Part shown: positions 40,553-50,226 of the stretch, piece after piece
Layout of the letters: every line of letters starts with the position of its first letter
Numbering within the stretch: position 1 is the first letter of the stretch
DNA from: Anodontia alba
Taxonomy: Eukaryota > Mollusca > Bivalvia > Lucinida > Lucinidae
Assembly (NCBI GenBank): GCA_964016985.1
Contig: OZ024834.1
Coordinates: 86,734,937-86,798,936, forward strand
DNA length: 64,000 nucleotides
Reading direction: 5' to 3'
The notes under the pieces: model-generated
Told to the model about the DNA's origin: nothing
Database searches by the model: none
Seen by the model: the letters and a program-made list of their open reading frames with translations, nothing else
Position numbers and translations under genes: made by a program

Positions 40553-40650
40553 ATTGATCTTCATTTGAATTGCCTCAACTTGTCAAGGCAATTCAAATGA
40601 GTATCAACATCATGTGCTTTTATAAAGAAAATAAAAAAAAAAAAAAAAAA
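40553..40650. mobile_element. family-A-like hairpin, variant core
   Basis: TTTGAATTGCC (40564-40574) and GGCAATTCAAA (40587-40597), with caacttgtca at the centre and cttcatt / aatgagtatc outside. Confidence 0.65.
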
Positions 40651-40747
40651 TGGTATAAGTATCATTAAATAATCTCAGGAAGTCATCTTCTTATCTTTTT
40701 TTATAGTCCTGATTAGGTGGATATTTTACTGCAAGTTTTTCCAGTAA

Positions 40748-41026
40748 CATCACGAAAACATACCTATAAAATTTTGACCCCCGTAAACCCCACTTTTATA
40801 TAGTAAAACTGGGGTTTACAGGGGTATACATTATTTTTCTTATTTCTGCTCAGAAACATAGATTGTGGGTACTCGTTAGAACCGCCTCGCCGAGGCAGTT
40901 CTAATGAGTACCCACAATCTGTGTTTTGAGCAGAAATATGAAAAATATCAGAGTTTTTCATCTGAAATTTTTCAGTTTTTGGAGGTGAAATTTTCTATAT
41001 ATTTGAATAGGCGTGTTTTCGTAATG
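40748..41026 (+). mobile_element. hairpin MITE, family J (J8)
   Basis: catcacgaaaacatacctat to aggcgtgttttcgtaatg. Core gaaccgcctcgccgaggcag with one mismatch. Confidence 0.85.
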
Positions 41027-41169
41027 AGTTTGAAAATCCTAAGTGCACAGTGCAATAATTAGGTTGAATACAGTATGTATTTGGAATTTGTATAATAATT
41101 CATGTCTTTTTCTCATGCAACCATACATCTTCAAATCATTAGGCAGTTTATTGTCTCATGGTGAGTATT

Positions 41170-41355
41170 AACGCTTAGCTCTCGCTTGGTGGCAAAGTCA
41201 GCAGGCAGAGTTGCAGGTATATTTTTCTTAGTTTTCCCAGAACGTGAGGTTTGATGTTTCATGCAGATTGTTTTCTCTTGAAATGTTAAACCCTGTTTTT
41301 TTGGACATGAGAAGAACTAAATTTACATATTTAGTAGACAACATTTTAAATATAC
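41170..41355. mobile_element. family-E MITE, degraded
   Basis: taacgcttagctctcgcttg left end, core tgatgtttcatgcagattgt / tcttgaaatgttaaaccctg; the right end is lost. Confidence 0.5.
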
Positions 41356-41434
41356 AATGTTTAATGTTTAATTTTCCTTGACAAAAAAACTTGACACTTT
41401 CTGGTTTATGAACGGTTTAAGCCATCTTCTTTAT

Positions 41435-41600
41435 AGCTCTATGTATGGGGCTTTTTCTCAACAAAAAATTACCTTTTTTCATAATTCTCCATGAAAACAT
41501 ATTGTGGGTCCTCATTAGAAGCGCCTTATCAAGGCTGTTCTAATGAGCACCCACAACATATATTTTTATGATAAAATTAAAAAAAAAAAAAAAAAAAGAA
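41435..41600. mobile_element. family-A MITE
   Basis: tgtgggtcctcattagaagc / ttctaatgagcacccacaac with cttatcaaggctg at the centre. Terminal gctttttctcaac arm. Confidence 0.65.
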
Positions 41601-42002
41601 ATTGGATACCCCATTCACATCATGAGCCATGATTGTTGCTTATGGCTAACTTTCCATTTTATTCCATTGGTAAATGGTCTCTTTGTAAGGTTACAAAAGC
41701 TGTTGCATGTTCCCATGAGAAGAAGCTGTAAATATTTCAGTTTATGAATGTTTATTAGTGAATATTTGCAGGAAAAGCTCATGTTAAACCATAACTGCAT
41801 CATTGAGTGTGAGAAAAGACAGTAGAATTCTGCTATGAAACCACATTTGGGACTGTTATAAAGTGGTCCTATTATTATAGGGGTTGTCCAAATATTTAAT
41901 ATGGCTAGAATACAGTAAATGTCCTAAATTTTGAACATTTTTATTTCATACCTTTTTGGCCAAATTTTTGCTTTTATGCAGTTGTTTCTTACAATACTTA
42001 AT

Positions 42003-42080
42003 GGAACAGCAAACAGTATAGACCCTGATCAGACTGCTCCTGATGGAGCAGTCTGATCTGGATCTATACTGTTTGCATAT
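42003..42080. repeat. family-C core palindrome
   Basis: gcaaacagtatagaccctga / tctggatctatactgtttgc around gactgctcctgatggagcag. Terminal arms absent. Confidence 0.65.
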
Positions 42081-42185
42081 GCCATTTTGTGTGAAACTTT
42101 GGAAAACATATGGGACTGATAAAAGCTGATCTTAATAGCAGAGTGGTCTTAATTTGAAGTGGTATTAATAGCAGAATTTTACTGA

Positions 42186-42336
42186 GCCGACCTCGGTGGC
42201 TCAGATGGATGCGCATCCAACTGGAGACCAGGAGGTGGTAGGTTCAACCCTCACCGCGGTCGGCAACATTCTTTCGTGGAGATTGATCATGAAATATTTT
42301 CTAAGTCATTCTCTCCCTTCCGCTGATTCTGACCGC
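42186..42336 (+). mobile_element. SINE-1, 3' part deleted
   Basis: gccgacctcggtggctcaga head to ccgctgattc, then joins tgaccgc from near the tail. Confidence 0.7.
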
Positions 42337-42605
42337 ACTAATTCAGCCAACAACAAATCGCTGATATTTTTCTTATTTTCCCCAGAAAATATGATTTGAC
42401 ATTTCATGCAAATTATTTCCATTGAAGACAATTTGCATGGACTATCAAGTACACGTCAAAATGATTGCCTTTGGAAACAAAGAACACACTACGAATTAGA
42501 AAATGGGAGTCTTGGTTTTATTGAAAGCCTGTTTTCTGGGAAAAATATTTCAAATTGTTGTCTGCTGAGAATTTTAGCCAACATGCTAAATGTTAAGGAG
42601 ATTAT
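42337..42605. mobile_element. family-E MITE
   Basis: gatttgacatttcatgcaaa with gacaatttgcatgga, right end gtctgctgagaattttagcc and atgctaaatgttaa. The core carries an insertion. Confidence 0.55.
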
Positions 42606-42717
42606 GCTAGTGACATTCTATATATTTTCTCGGAGAAATTAGAAAAAGGTTCATCTATATACCCTGTCATTATGAAATGTTTATCATTTTATATTCATTT
42701 TTGAGAAAATTAATTTC

Positions 42718-42915
42718 CTTGGCTCCAGATAAGAGAGGGTATCAGAAATTTATATTTATTTATTTCTTCACAAAAACTTATGCTGTGAGCATTCATTAGA
42801 AGCACAATGGTGAGGTGCTTCTAATGAGTACCCACAATATGTTTTCATGGAGAAGTAAGAAAAATATCAATACCTTTTTTTTGTGAAAAACAAGCACTTT
42901 ATCTGGAGATGTTAG
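42718..42915. mobile_element. family-A MITE
   Basis: gagcattcattagaagcaca / ggtgcttctaatgagtaccc, with tccagataaga and ctttatctggag termini. Confidence 0.65.
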
Positions 42916-43199
42916 TTTTATAGCAAGTAGCTTAGTTTTGTATCATTATTATTTCAGAATGCTGGTTTCATTATCGAAAAAAGATTTTCAAATACATTTT
43001 ATGACTAATTTTATGTTTTGTTATTTATTCTGCCCAACATAATAACTGTATTGACCCGAAATATCTGAACAGACATGCCTGAGCAAATAGAAATATCGGT
43101 ATTCAACATGTGCCTTAAGACTTAAAATGCTGGGTAAAAACTTCAGTAGATGACATTTTGAAATATTTTTCATTTTTCCTCAGAATTTGACATTTTAAG

Positions 43200-46100
43200 T
43201 ATATAATTTAAATGCTATCATTGATTGTGTAGTCGATAGCTGTAAAGCAGAAAGCAGAAGTTTATCATATATATGCTTTTGTCAATTGTATAGTTAGTAG
43301 TTGGACAACAGAATGTACAGGCCCATTATATACATGCTGTCGTTGATTATATAGTTAGAAGCTGGCGAACAGAAAGGACAGGAATATTGTATACATGATA
43401 CCATTTATTGTATAGTTAGTAGCTGGACAACAGAATGTACAGGTACATTATAAACATGCTGCCACTTATTGTATAGTTAGTAACTGGACAACAGAATGTA
43501 CAGGCACATTATAAACAGGCTGCCGTTGATTGTATATTTGGTATTGGACTAAAGAAAGCAAAGGTGTATTATATTTATGATGTCATTGATTGTATAGTTA
43601 GTACTTCGACAAGAGAAAGCACAGGTATATTACATACATGATATCATTGATAGGAAAGTTAGCAGTTGGACAACAGAAAGCACAGGTATATTATATACAT
43701 AATGCCGAGGATTGTAGAGTTAGAAGCTGGTCAACAGAAAGGACAGGAATATTATATACATATCATTTATTGCATAGTTAGTAGCTGGACACCAGAAAGC
43801 ACAGGTACATTACAAACATGCTGTCGTTGATTGTATAGTAAGTAGGCAGACAACAGAAAGCACAGGTATATTATATACATGATCTTGATTGTATAGTAAG
43901 AAGCAGGACAACAGAAATCACATGTATATTATAAACATGAGGTAAATGATTGTATAGTTAGTAGCTGGAAAACAGAAAGCACAGGTATGTTATATACAGG
44001 ATGTTGATTGTATAGTTATTAGCTGGACAACAGAAAACATATATACATGATGTCATTGATTGTATAGTTAGCAGCTTAGCAGCTGGACAACAGAAAACAC
44101 ATGTATATTATATACATAACGTCATGGATTGAATAGTTGGTAGTTGAACAACAGAAGGAATAGGTTCATTATTTAGATGATGTCATTGATTGTATACTTA
44201 GTAGCTGGACAGCAGAAAGCATAGGTATATTATATACATGATGTCGTTGATTGTATAGGTAGTAGTAGGACCTCAGAAAGCACAGTATAGAAAGGATGTC
44301 ATTAATTGTATAGTTAGCAGTTGGACAACAGAAAGCACAGGTACATTATATAAATATGATGTCATCGATTGTATAGTTCGTAGTTTGACAACGTAAAGCT
44401 CAGGTATATTATATACATGATGTCATTGATTGTATAGTTAGTAGCTGTACAACAGAAAGCACAAGCACATCATATACATGATGTCATTGATTGTATTGTT
44501 AGTAGCTGTACAACAGAAAGCATAGGTATATTATATACACGATGTCATTGATTGTATAGTTAGTAGCTGTACAACAGAAAGCACAAGCACATCATATACA
44601 TGATGTCATTGATTGTATTGTTAGTAGCTGTACAACAGAAAGCATAGGTATATTATATACGCAATGTCATTGATTGTATATTTAGTAGCTGGACAACATA
44701 GAAAGCACAAGGTATATTGTATACATGAGGTCATTGATTATCTACTTAGAAAGCACAGGTATATTATATACATGATGTCATTAATTGTATAGATGGTAGT
44801 TGGACAGCAGAAGTAAAGGGTACATTATATACATGCCGTCTTTGATTGTATAGTTAGTAGCTGGACATCAAAAAGCATAGGTATATTATATAGTAAGTAG
44901 CTGGACAACAGAAAGCACAGGTATACAGCACAGGTATATTATAAAAAAGGATGTCATTGGTTTTAAAGTAAATAGTTTGACAACCAAATGTACAAGTATA
45001 TTTTAATTTATGATTTTATTAATTTTATAGTTAGTTGGACAATAGATAACACACGTATATTATGTACAGTCTTGCGTGGTTTGGAAAGTTAGTAGCTGGA
45101 TAACATAAAACACCGGTATATAATATGCATGATGTCATTGATTGTATTAAGTAGGTGGACAGCAGAAAGCACAGATATATTATATACCGGATGTTGATTG
45201 TATAGTTAGTAACTGGACACCAAGCCAGCCTGGGTGGCTCAGTTGGATGCGCGTCCGAGGTCGGCAACATTCTTTCGTGGAGATTGATCATGAAATTTGC
45301 TACGATCATTCTCTCCCTTCCGCTGATTCAAGAAGGCAGTTATCAGTTTCTGGCGAAAGAATGTGCACAATACTGGTTAACCCGCTTAGAGGACTAAGCC
45401 TGCCCAGTAAACGTGTGGTTAGGTAAACTTACCGCGCTCGACATGACCCCATTAGGTTGACTGGGCCATAAATCCTCAAAACAAACAAACTGGACAACAG
45501 AAAGCACAGCTATTTTATTCACAGGAAGGCATTGATTATTTAGTTAGTAGCTGGGCATCAAAAACACAGGTCTATTATATACATGAGGTCATTGATTGTA
45601 TAGTTAGTTGGACAATAGAAAGCACAGGTATATCATATACATGATGTCATTGATTGTATAGTTAGTTGGACAATAGAAAGCACAGGTATATTATATACAT
45701 GAGGTCATTGGTTGTATAGTTAGTAGGTGGACATTCAAACGTACAAGTATATTATATTAATGATGCCGTTGATTTTATAGTTAATTGGACAGCAGAAAGC
45801 ACAGGTATATTGTATACATGATGCCAAGGATTGTATAGATAGTATTTGGACAATTTAAAGCAAGTGTGTATCACGTACATGATGCCGAGGATTGTATAGT
45901 TAGTACATGAACATCAGAAAGTACAGGTATATTATATACATGATGCCGAGGATTGTATAGTTATTAAAGCACAGATATATCATATACATGATGCCGAAGA
46001 TTGTACACTTAGTACATGAACATCAGAAAGTACAGGTATATTATATACATGATGCCGAGGATTGTATAGTTATTAAAGCACAGATATATCATATACATGA

Positions 46101-46375
46101 TGCCGAAGATTGTACACTTAGTACATGAACATCAGAAAGTACAGGCATATCATATACATGATGCCGAGGATTGTATAGTTATTAAAGCACAGATATATCA
46201 TATACATGATGCCGAAGATTGTACACTTAGTACATGAACACCAGAAAGTACAGGCATATCATATACATGATGCCGAGGATTGTATAGCTATTAAAGCACA
46301 GATATATCATATACATGATGCCGAAGATTGTACACTTAGTACATGAACACCAGAAAGTACAGGCATATCATTATA
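43200..46375 (+). repeat. minisatellite, about 60-bp unit, 3.2 kb
   Basis: About 50 diverged units of the form tgattgtatagttagtagct, ggacaacagaaagcacaggt, atattatatacatgatgtca. The right end (45942, 46051, 46160, 46269) is a 109-bp higher-order repeat with gatgccgaggattgtatagt. A SINE-1 sits inside. Confidence 0.9.
45220..45487 (+). mobile_element. SINE-1 in minisatellite, 9-bp target-site duplication
   Basis: Head gccagcctgggtggctcagt with an internal deletion that removes the B box, tail cctcaaaacaaacaaac. Target AACTGGACA at 45211-45219 and 45488-45496. Confidence 0.8.
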
Positions 46376-46908
46376 TTTGCGCAGAAGCACAAGTCGATGC
46401 ATTTCAAATGGATGCCCAAAAACATATGACTTTATAAAAAGAGTAGACACAGTACACTGGCTGTAAACTGAAGACTACGGAATGGCTTGACTGTGCGCTT
46501 ATAGGAGTACGTGCGGTAATTAGGTTGAATACGGTAGCTTATGTGAAGGAATGCAGGAATAGCTATGAAAACAATTCGAAAACTTTGAGACTTCGTATCA
46601 TTTGACGATAAAATATTCAAAACTCATTTTAAAGGTAGTATGACGTCATTTATCATGTCTTTGTTATACTTTCAAAAGAATTATTTGGTTTTATAGAAAA
46701 CAGTTTAACAATATAAACAGCCAATTACATTTCTATGAAAGGTTGATTCTGGATTTCATCTATAATGTAAAATACTAGCACTTGCATTGTAAGCATTATT
46801 ATTGGCGACAGTTTCTGTACAAGTACATAACACATTTCGTATATCCCGTAGGAATGTAAAATTGTCATTCGAATATGAACCATGAAAGATGATTTAGTGG
46901 CTGCCTTA
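46376..46908. other. intergenic, nothing recognised
   Basis: No repeat pair, RNA gene or exon supported. Confidence 0.4.
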
Positions 46909-47140
46909 ATCCTTAAAGCGCCAATCACAACAATTGTCGTCTGCTTTGTCTTTTGCCTATTACTTCAAAAGTCATTGTTGCAAACAGTGTGGACCCAGAT
47001 CAGACTGCTCCTAGGAGCAGTCTGATCTGGGTCCACGTTGTTTGCCTGTATGCGAAAAGTATGTTTGAAAAGTTTGCAAGAAGATGCAGCAGACGACATA
47101 AACAGACGACATTTTCAGATGCAGGTTTTCTTGGCGTTTA
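46909..47140. mobile_element. hairpin MITE, family C
   Basis: ttaatccttaaagcgccaat, core cagatcagactgctcctagg / agcagtctgatctg, right arm agcagacgacataaacagac. The right terminus is degraded. Confidence 0.75.
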
Positions 47141-47852
47141 TACAAACATATTACACTTTTGGAAGACATCTGCCTACTCTGTGTCGGCTGTAACACTTAC
47201 AAAGAGACCATGTTTAATACGGGTTAACGAAGGAACCTCTGGCGGAACCGATGTCCAAACAGCATAGCAAATGAATGCTTAGTGTTATGTTTTTCCTAAG
47301 GGTCGGATCCAGAGCGGGTTCGTGTGTGTGCGCGCGGGGTGGGGGTGTGGAGATAGTAGGAGTGTTCAATCGAATCCCCGTTTGCCTCAAAACTTCATTT
47401 TCATCCGCGCAGTCTGATCAGGGCCTTTATTGTCCGCTAACAGAATCATTGGCTACTATAGAATATATCAAAGGAGAGCAAAGGCCTGGATGATACTTTG
47501 TCCATGCGCAGGATGATCTGGAACTGTGACAGGGCTGGGTGTAACTGGAGTGAATTTTATTATTTTTAAAGTATTTTAGAATTCAGTCAGTCAGATGTGA
47601 CATCTGATGGATATTAATAATTTAGTTAAACTATCAGTTTCCTGAGTTTATTAAATGTCAACAAAACTGACTGAATTTTAAACTACTTTAAAATCAATGG
47701 AATACATTCGCATTCTTTGTATTTTTGAGCACTCTTTGGCTTGACACGGCTCATATAGAAACGTTGTAACAGAAAGCTTAAGTTGTTCTGAGCGCTTCGT
47801 CCAGGCAGGTAGCAACAGAAAGCTAGAGTAGGCGTGCGAGATACTTTCAAAG

Positions 47853-48164
47853 ATGAGAAATAAGAATATTCTCAAAGGATTGTGGTTCTGTGTTTTGGTG
47901 TGGAATTGCAACGCCTGTGAGCAAATACGACTAAACCCAGATCATATAAATTCGATGATGGTAAACCATGTTATTGACTATAAAAAGGTAACCAGTATTT
48001 CAGTGTGTGTGCACGACTGTATGGTTCTGGTTGATTGTCTATCATTTAACTATCATATTGACACCAACTTGTGTGAGATGAATTCGGAGAACAGCGAAAC
48101 CGCACCAGGAGATATCATTACCGTTAAGAATAAAATGTTTTCTGACATTAAAGTATGGCCAAAG
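47853..48164 (+). CDS. first exon of a secreted PAN/Apple-domain protein (partial)
   Basis: 104 codons from ATG to a gtaaga donor, phase 0. The N-terminus is a signal peptide: basic MRNKNILK, hydrophobic GLWFCVLVWNCNA, then Cys-Glu. Residues 52-74 hold C52-x3-C56-x5-C62-x-SFNY and C74, the core cysteine and SFNY pattern of PAN/Apple domains, which bind proteins or sugars outside the cell. The remaining exons are not identified; the downstream DNA is repeats, a LINE and the tRNA gene. This could be a first exon with large introns or an isolated gene fragment. Confidence 0.55.
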
Positions 48165-48252
48165 GTAAGATTCATTTCTCTGTCTTTCATTCCAGTATAT
48201 GCTCTCTTTCATTATTGTATTTACTCTGAATATTCGGACACATAAAAGTTGG

Positions 48253-48445
48253 ATTTTACGCCCAGTCAACACTGTTAAGGTCATGTCAAGCCGGTCAGTC
48301 AACCTACTCACACTTTTCCTGGGCAGGCTTAGTGCTCTAAGCGTTCAACCAGCGCTTTCGCCAGTAACTGAAAACTACCCTTCTTGAATCAGCGGCAATG
48401 AGAGAACGACTGTAGAAAGGATTTCAAGGTCAATCCACGAACTTT
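48253..48445 (-). mobile_element. SINE-1, 5'-truncated and diverged
   Basis: cccagtcaacactgttaagg to ttcaaggtcaatccacga, minus strand, lacking the tRNA head. Confidence 0.65.
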
Positions 48446-48461
48446 TGACTCCTGGACCGAA

Positions 48462-48553
48462 CCAGCAAACACACAACGTCGCAACGTTGTTACAACGTCG
48501 CTGCAACGTCACAACATTGCAGCGACGTTGTGAGGACGTTGTATGTTTGCTGG
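48462..48553. mobile_element. short MITE with CCAGCAAACA termini
   Basis: ccagcaaacacacaacgtcg at the left, gacgttgtatgtttgctgg at the right. The 50 bp between are serial acaacgt / acgttgt motifs that pair with each other. Confidence 0.7.
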
Positions 48554-49560
48554 GGAGGTTATAAAACTGCTTTCTTCCATGAAGAGGCCAACGGTACGAG
48601 ACCTCATTGAGATCTCTCAGATTCACCTTTTGCATTATGGAATTTAGCCAAGATGTACCTGTAAAGAACCCAAAACTATTTTATATCAAAATCCCCTTTA
48701 ACATTTATTGTGTGCGAAGCGTAGATCAAGGTTTTTGTGAAACCTGTAAATGTCTAGCCGTAGTAATGTGTAAGCAACGTTACAATTGACCGATATATCC
48801 GTCCATTGATATTATGGATTTTTTTTTATCAGTAAAGATGCCTTGCTTTCATGTCGACGTAAAAAGAAAGAAAAAACAAACACTTCTATAAAACGTTTTG
48901 GTTCAGAAAAAAATGAAAATCGCGCAGAACGTTTATATAGCGGAAATCTGCATTTTTTTTTCGGGAGCACTCTGTCATCCAATCCATAAATCTGTGCGAG
49001 ATTACCAGAAATCAGCTCAAATCCCGCGATGATGCGCTGCAGAATCATCTCTGAAAACATGTAGCCCGAGCCAGCCGCTGTCCTACTTAATACAGAAAAT
49101 GACAGAAAAGGGGCTATCGGCTATTGTGTGTATTCATTTTTTTTTTCGACGTATATCAGTTCTAGAGACCTATAGAATTTCAGGCAACCGCCCCACGCCC
49201 CCTCCACGCCTCCTCCCTCCCAGCCCCGTGTCAGCACTCTCAGTGCTTTGAAAAATATTACAAGATAGAGCCAACGATTAACTGTTGATTTATTCATTGT
49301 GTGAGAACAGAAAAAGTGATGTTATCCTGTTTAGAATGATTCATAAATCATACTGCGGCAATATATCGTTTTAATAATAGTAGTGATTGGTGAATATGAA
49401 AATTTCTATCTAAAGTCTTAAAGTAAAAAATCAAAGAAACTGGATTTTCCCAATGATAAACATATTTGTCTTATAACCCTAGTCACTATCCTTTATCGGT
49501 GCATATCGGTGCATATCTTTCCTTCTTACCTATACTAAGACATTAACGCTTAGCATCCCT
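48554..49560. other. intergenic, nothing recognised
   Basis: No supported exon, repeat or RNA gene. Short open frames here lack splice context. Confidence 0.35.
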
Positions 49561-49562
49561 AG

Positions 49563-49663
49563 GAAAAGTTTCCATCCATTCATCTATTCATCCCTCGATC
49601 CATCCACCCAGCCACCCACCCATTCATCCATCCATCCATCCATCCATCCATCCATCGGTCTGT

Positions 49664-49714
<51 letters not shown>

Positions 49715-49770
49715 ATCTAATATTGTTATGTCTAACCATCTATCTATCTATCTAATCTAATACTGTTATG
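49563..49770 (+). repeat. (CATC)n and (TATC)n microsatellites
   Basis: Blocks of catc (49623-49655) and tatc (49669-49713), the latter partly repeated after a 'taatctaata.tgttatgt' spacer. Confidence 0.9.
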
Positions 49771-50031
49771 TGTAACTGTATTTATTTATTTGATGGACAG
49801 AGAAACGTTGCAAAATATTTATTTGCCATGTTCTTGTAATGAAATGTAATATTCTAACACTCCTCATGTAAATAGCCAATAGTTAAACTCAGTGATTTAT
49901 TATGCAACAAATCACTGGGCGGAATGTCAAATCCTATTCATGAAATGTCAAATCCTTTTTTCTTCATGAAGTGTCAGTAGAACAATATCATTTATCGTCT
50001 GCGAGTGGTGTTATATAATAAAAAGGAGCGT

Positions 50032-50124
50032 GGATACTGGAAATTTAATAATTCACTATTAAAAGACACAAATTATGTAACAACAGTTAAAACTGTAATT
50101 GACGATACAATAAATTTATATAAA

Positions 50125-50163
<39 letters not shown>

Positions 50164-50214
50164 GTTCCCGATGATAATATCCAATTCACAATTAATGATC
50201 AATTATTTTTATAG
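50032..50214 (+). pseudogene. LINE ORF2, end of endonuclease region, closed by a stop
   Basis: Same frame as the long ORF downstream. It reads YWKFNNSLLKDTNYV, a typical end of an apurinic-type endonuclease domain, then an (AAT)11-like run giving poly-Asn, then TAG at 50212-50214. Apart from this stop the frame continues into the reverse transcriptase. Confidence 0.75.
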
Positions 50215-50226
50215 ACATTACTTATT

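Noticed and set aside
43200..46375. CRISPR-like array
   Set aside because: Units are contiguous diverged 60-bp tandem repeats without unique spacers, in a eukaryotic genome.
48607..48789. 60-codon frame MRSLRFTFCIMEFSQ...
   Set aside because: Considered as a further exon of the PAN gene, but it lacks a suitable acceptor and phase and has no PAN-like cysteine pattern.
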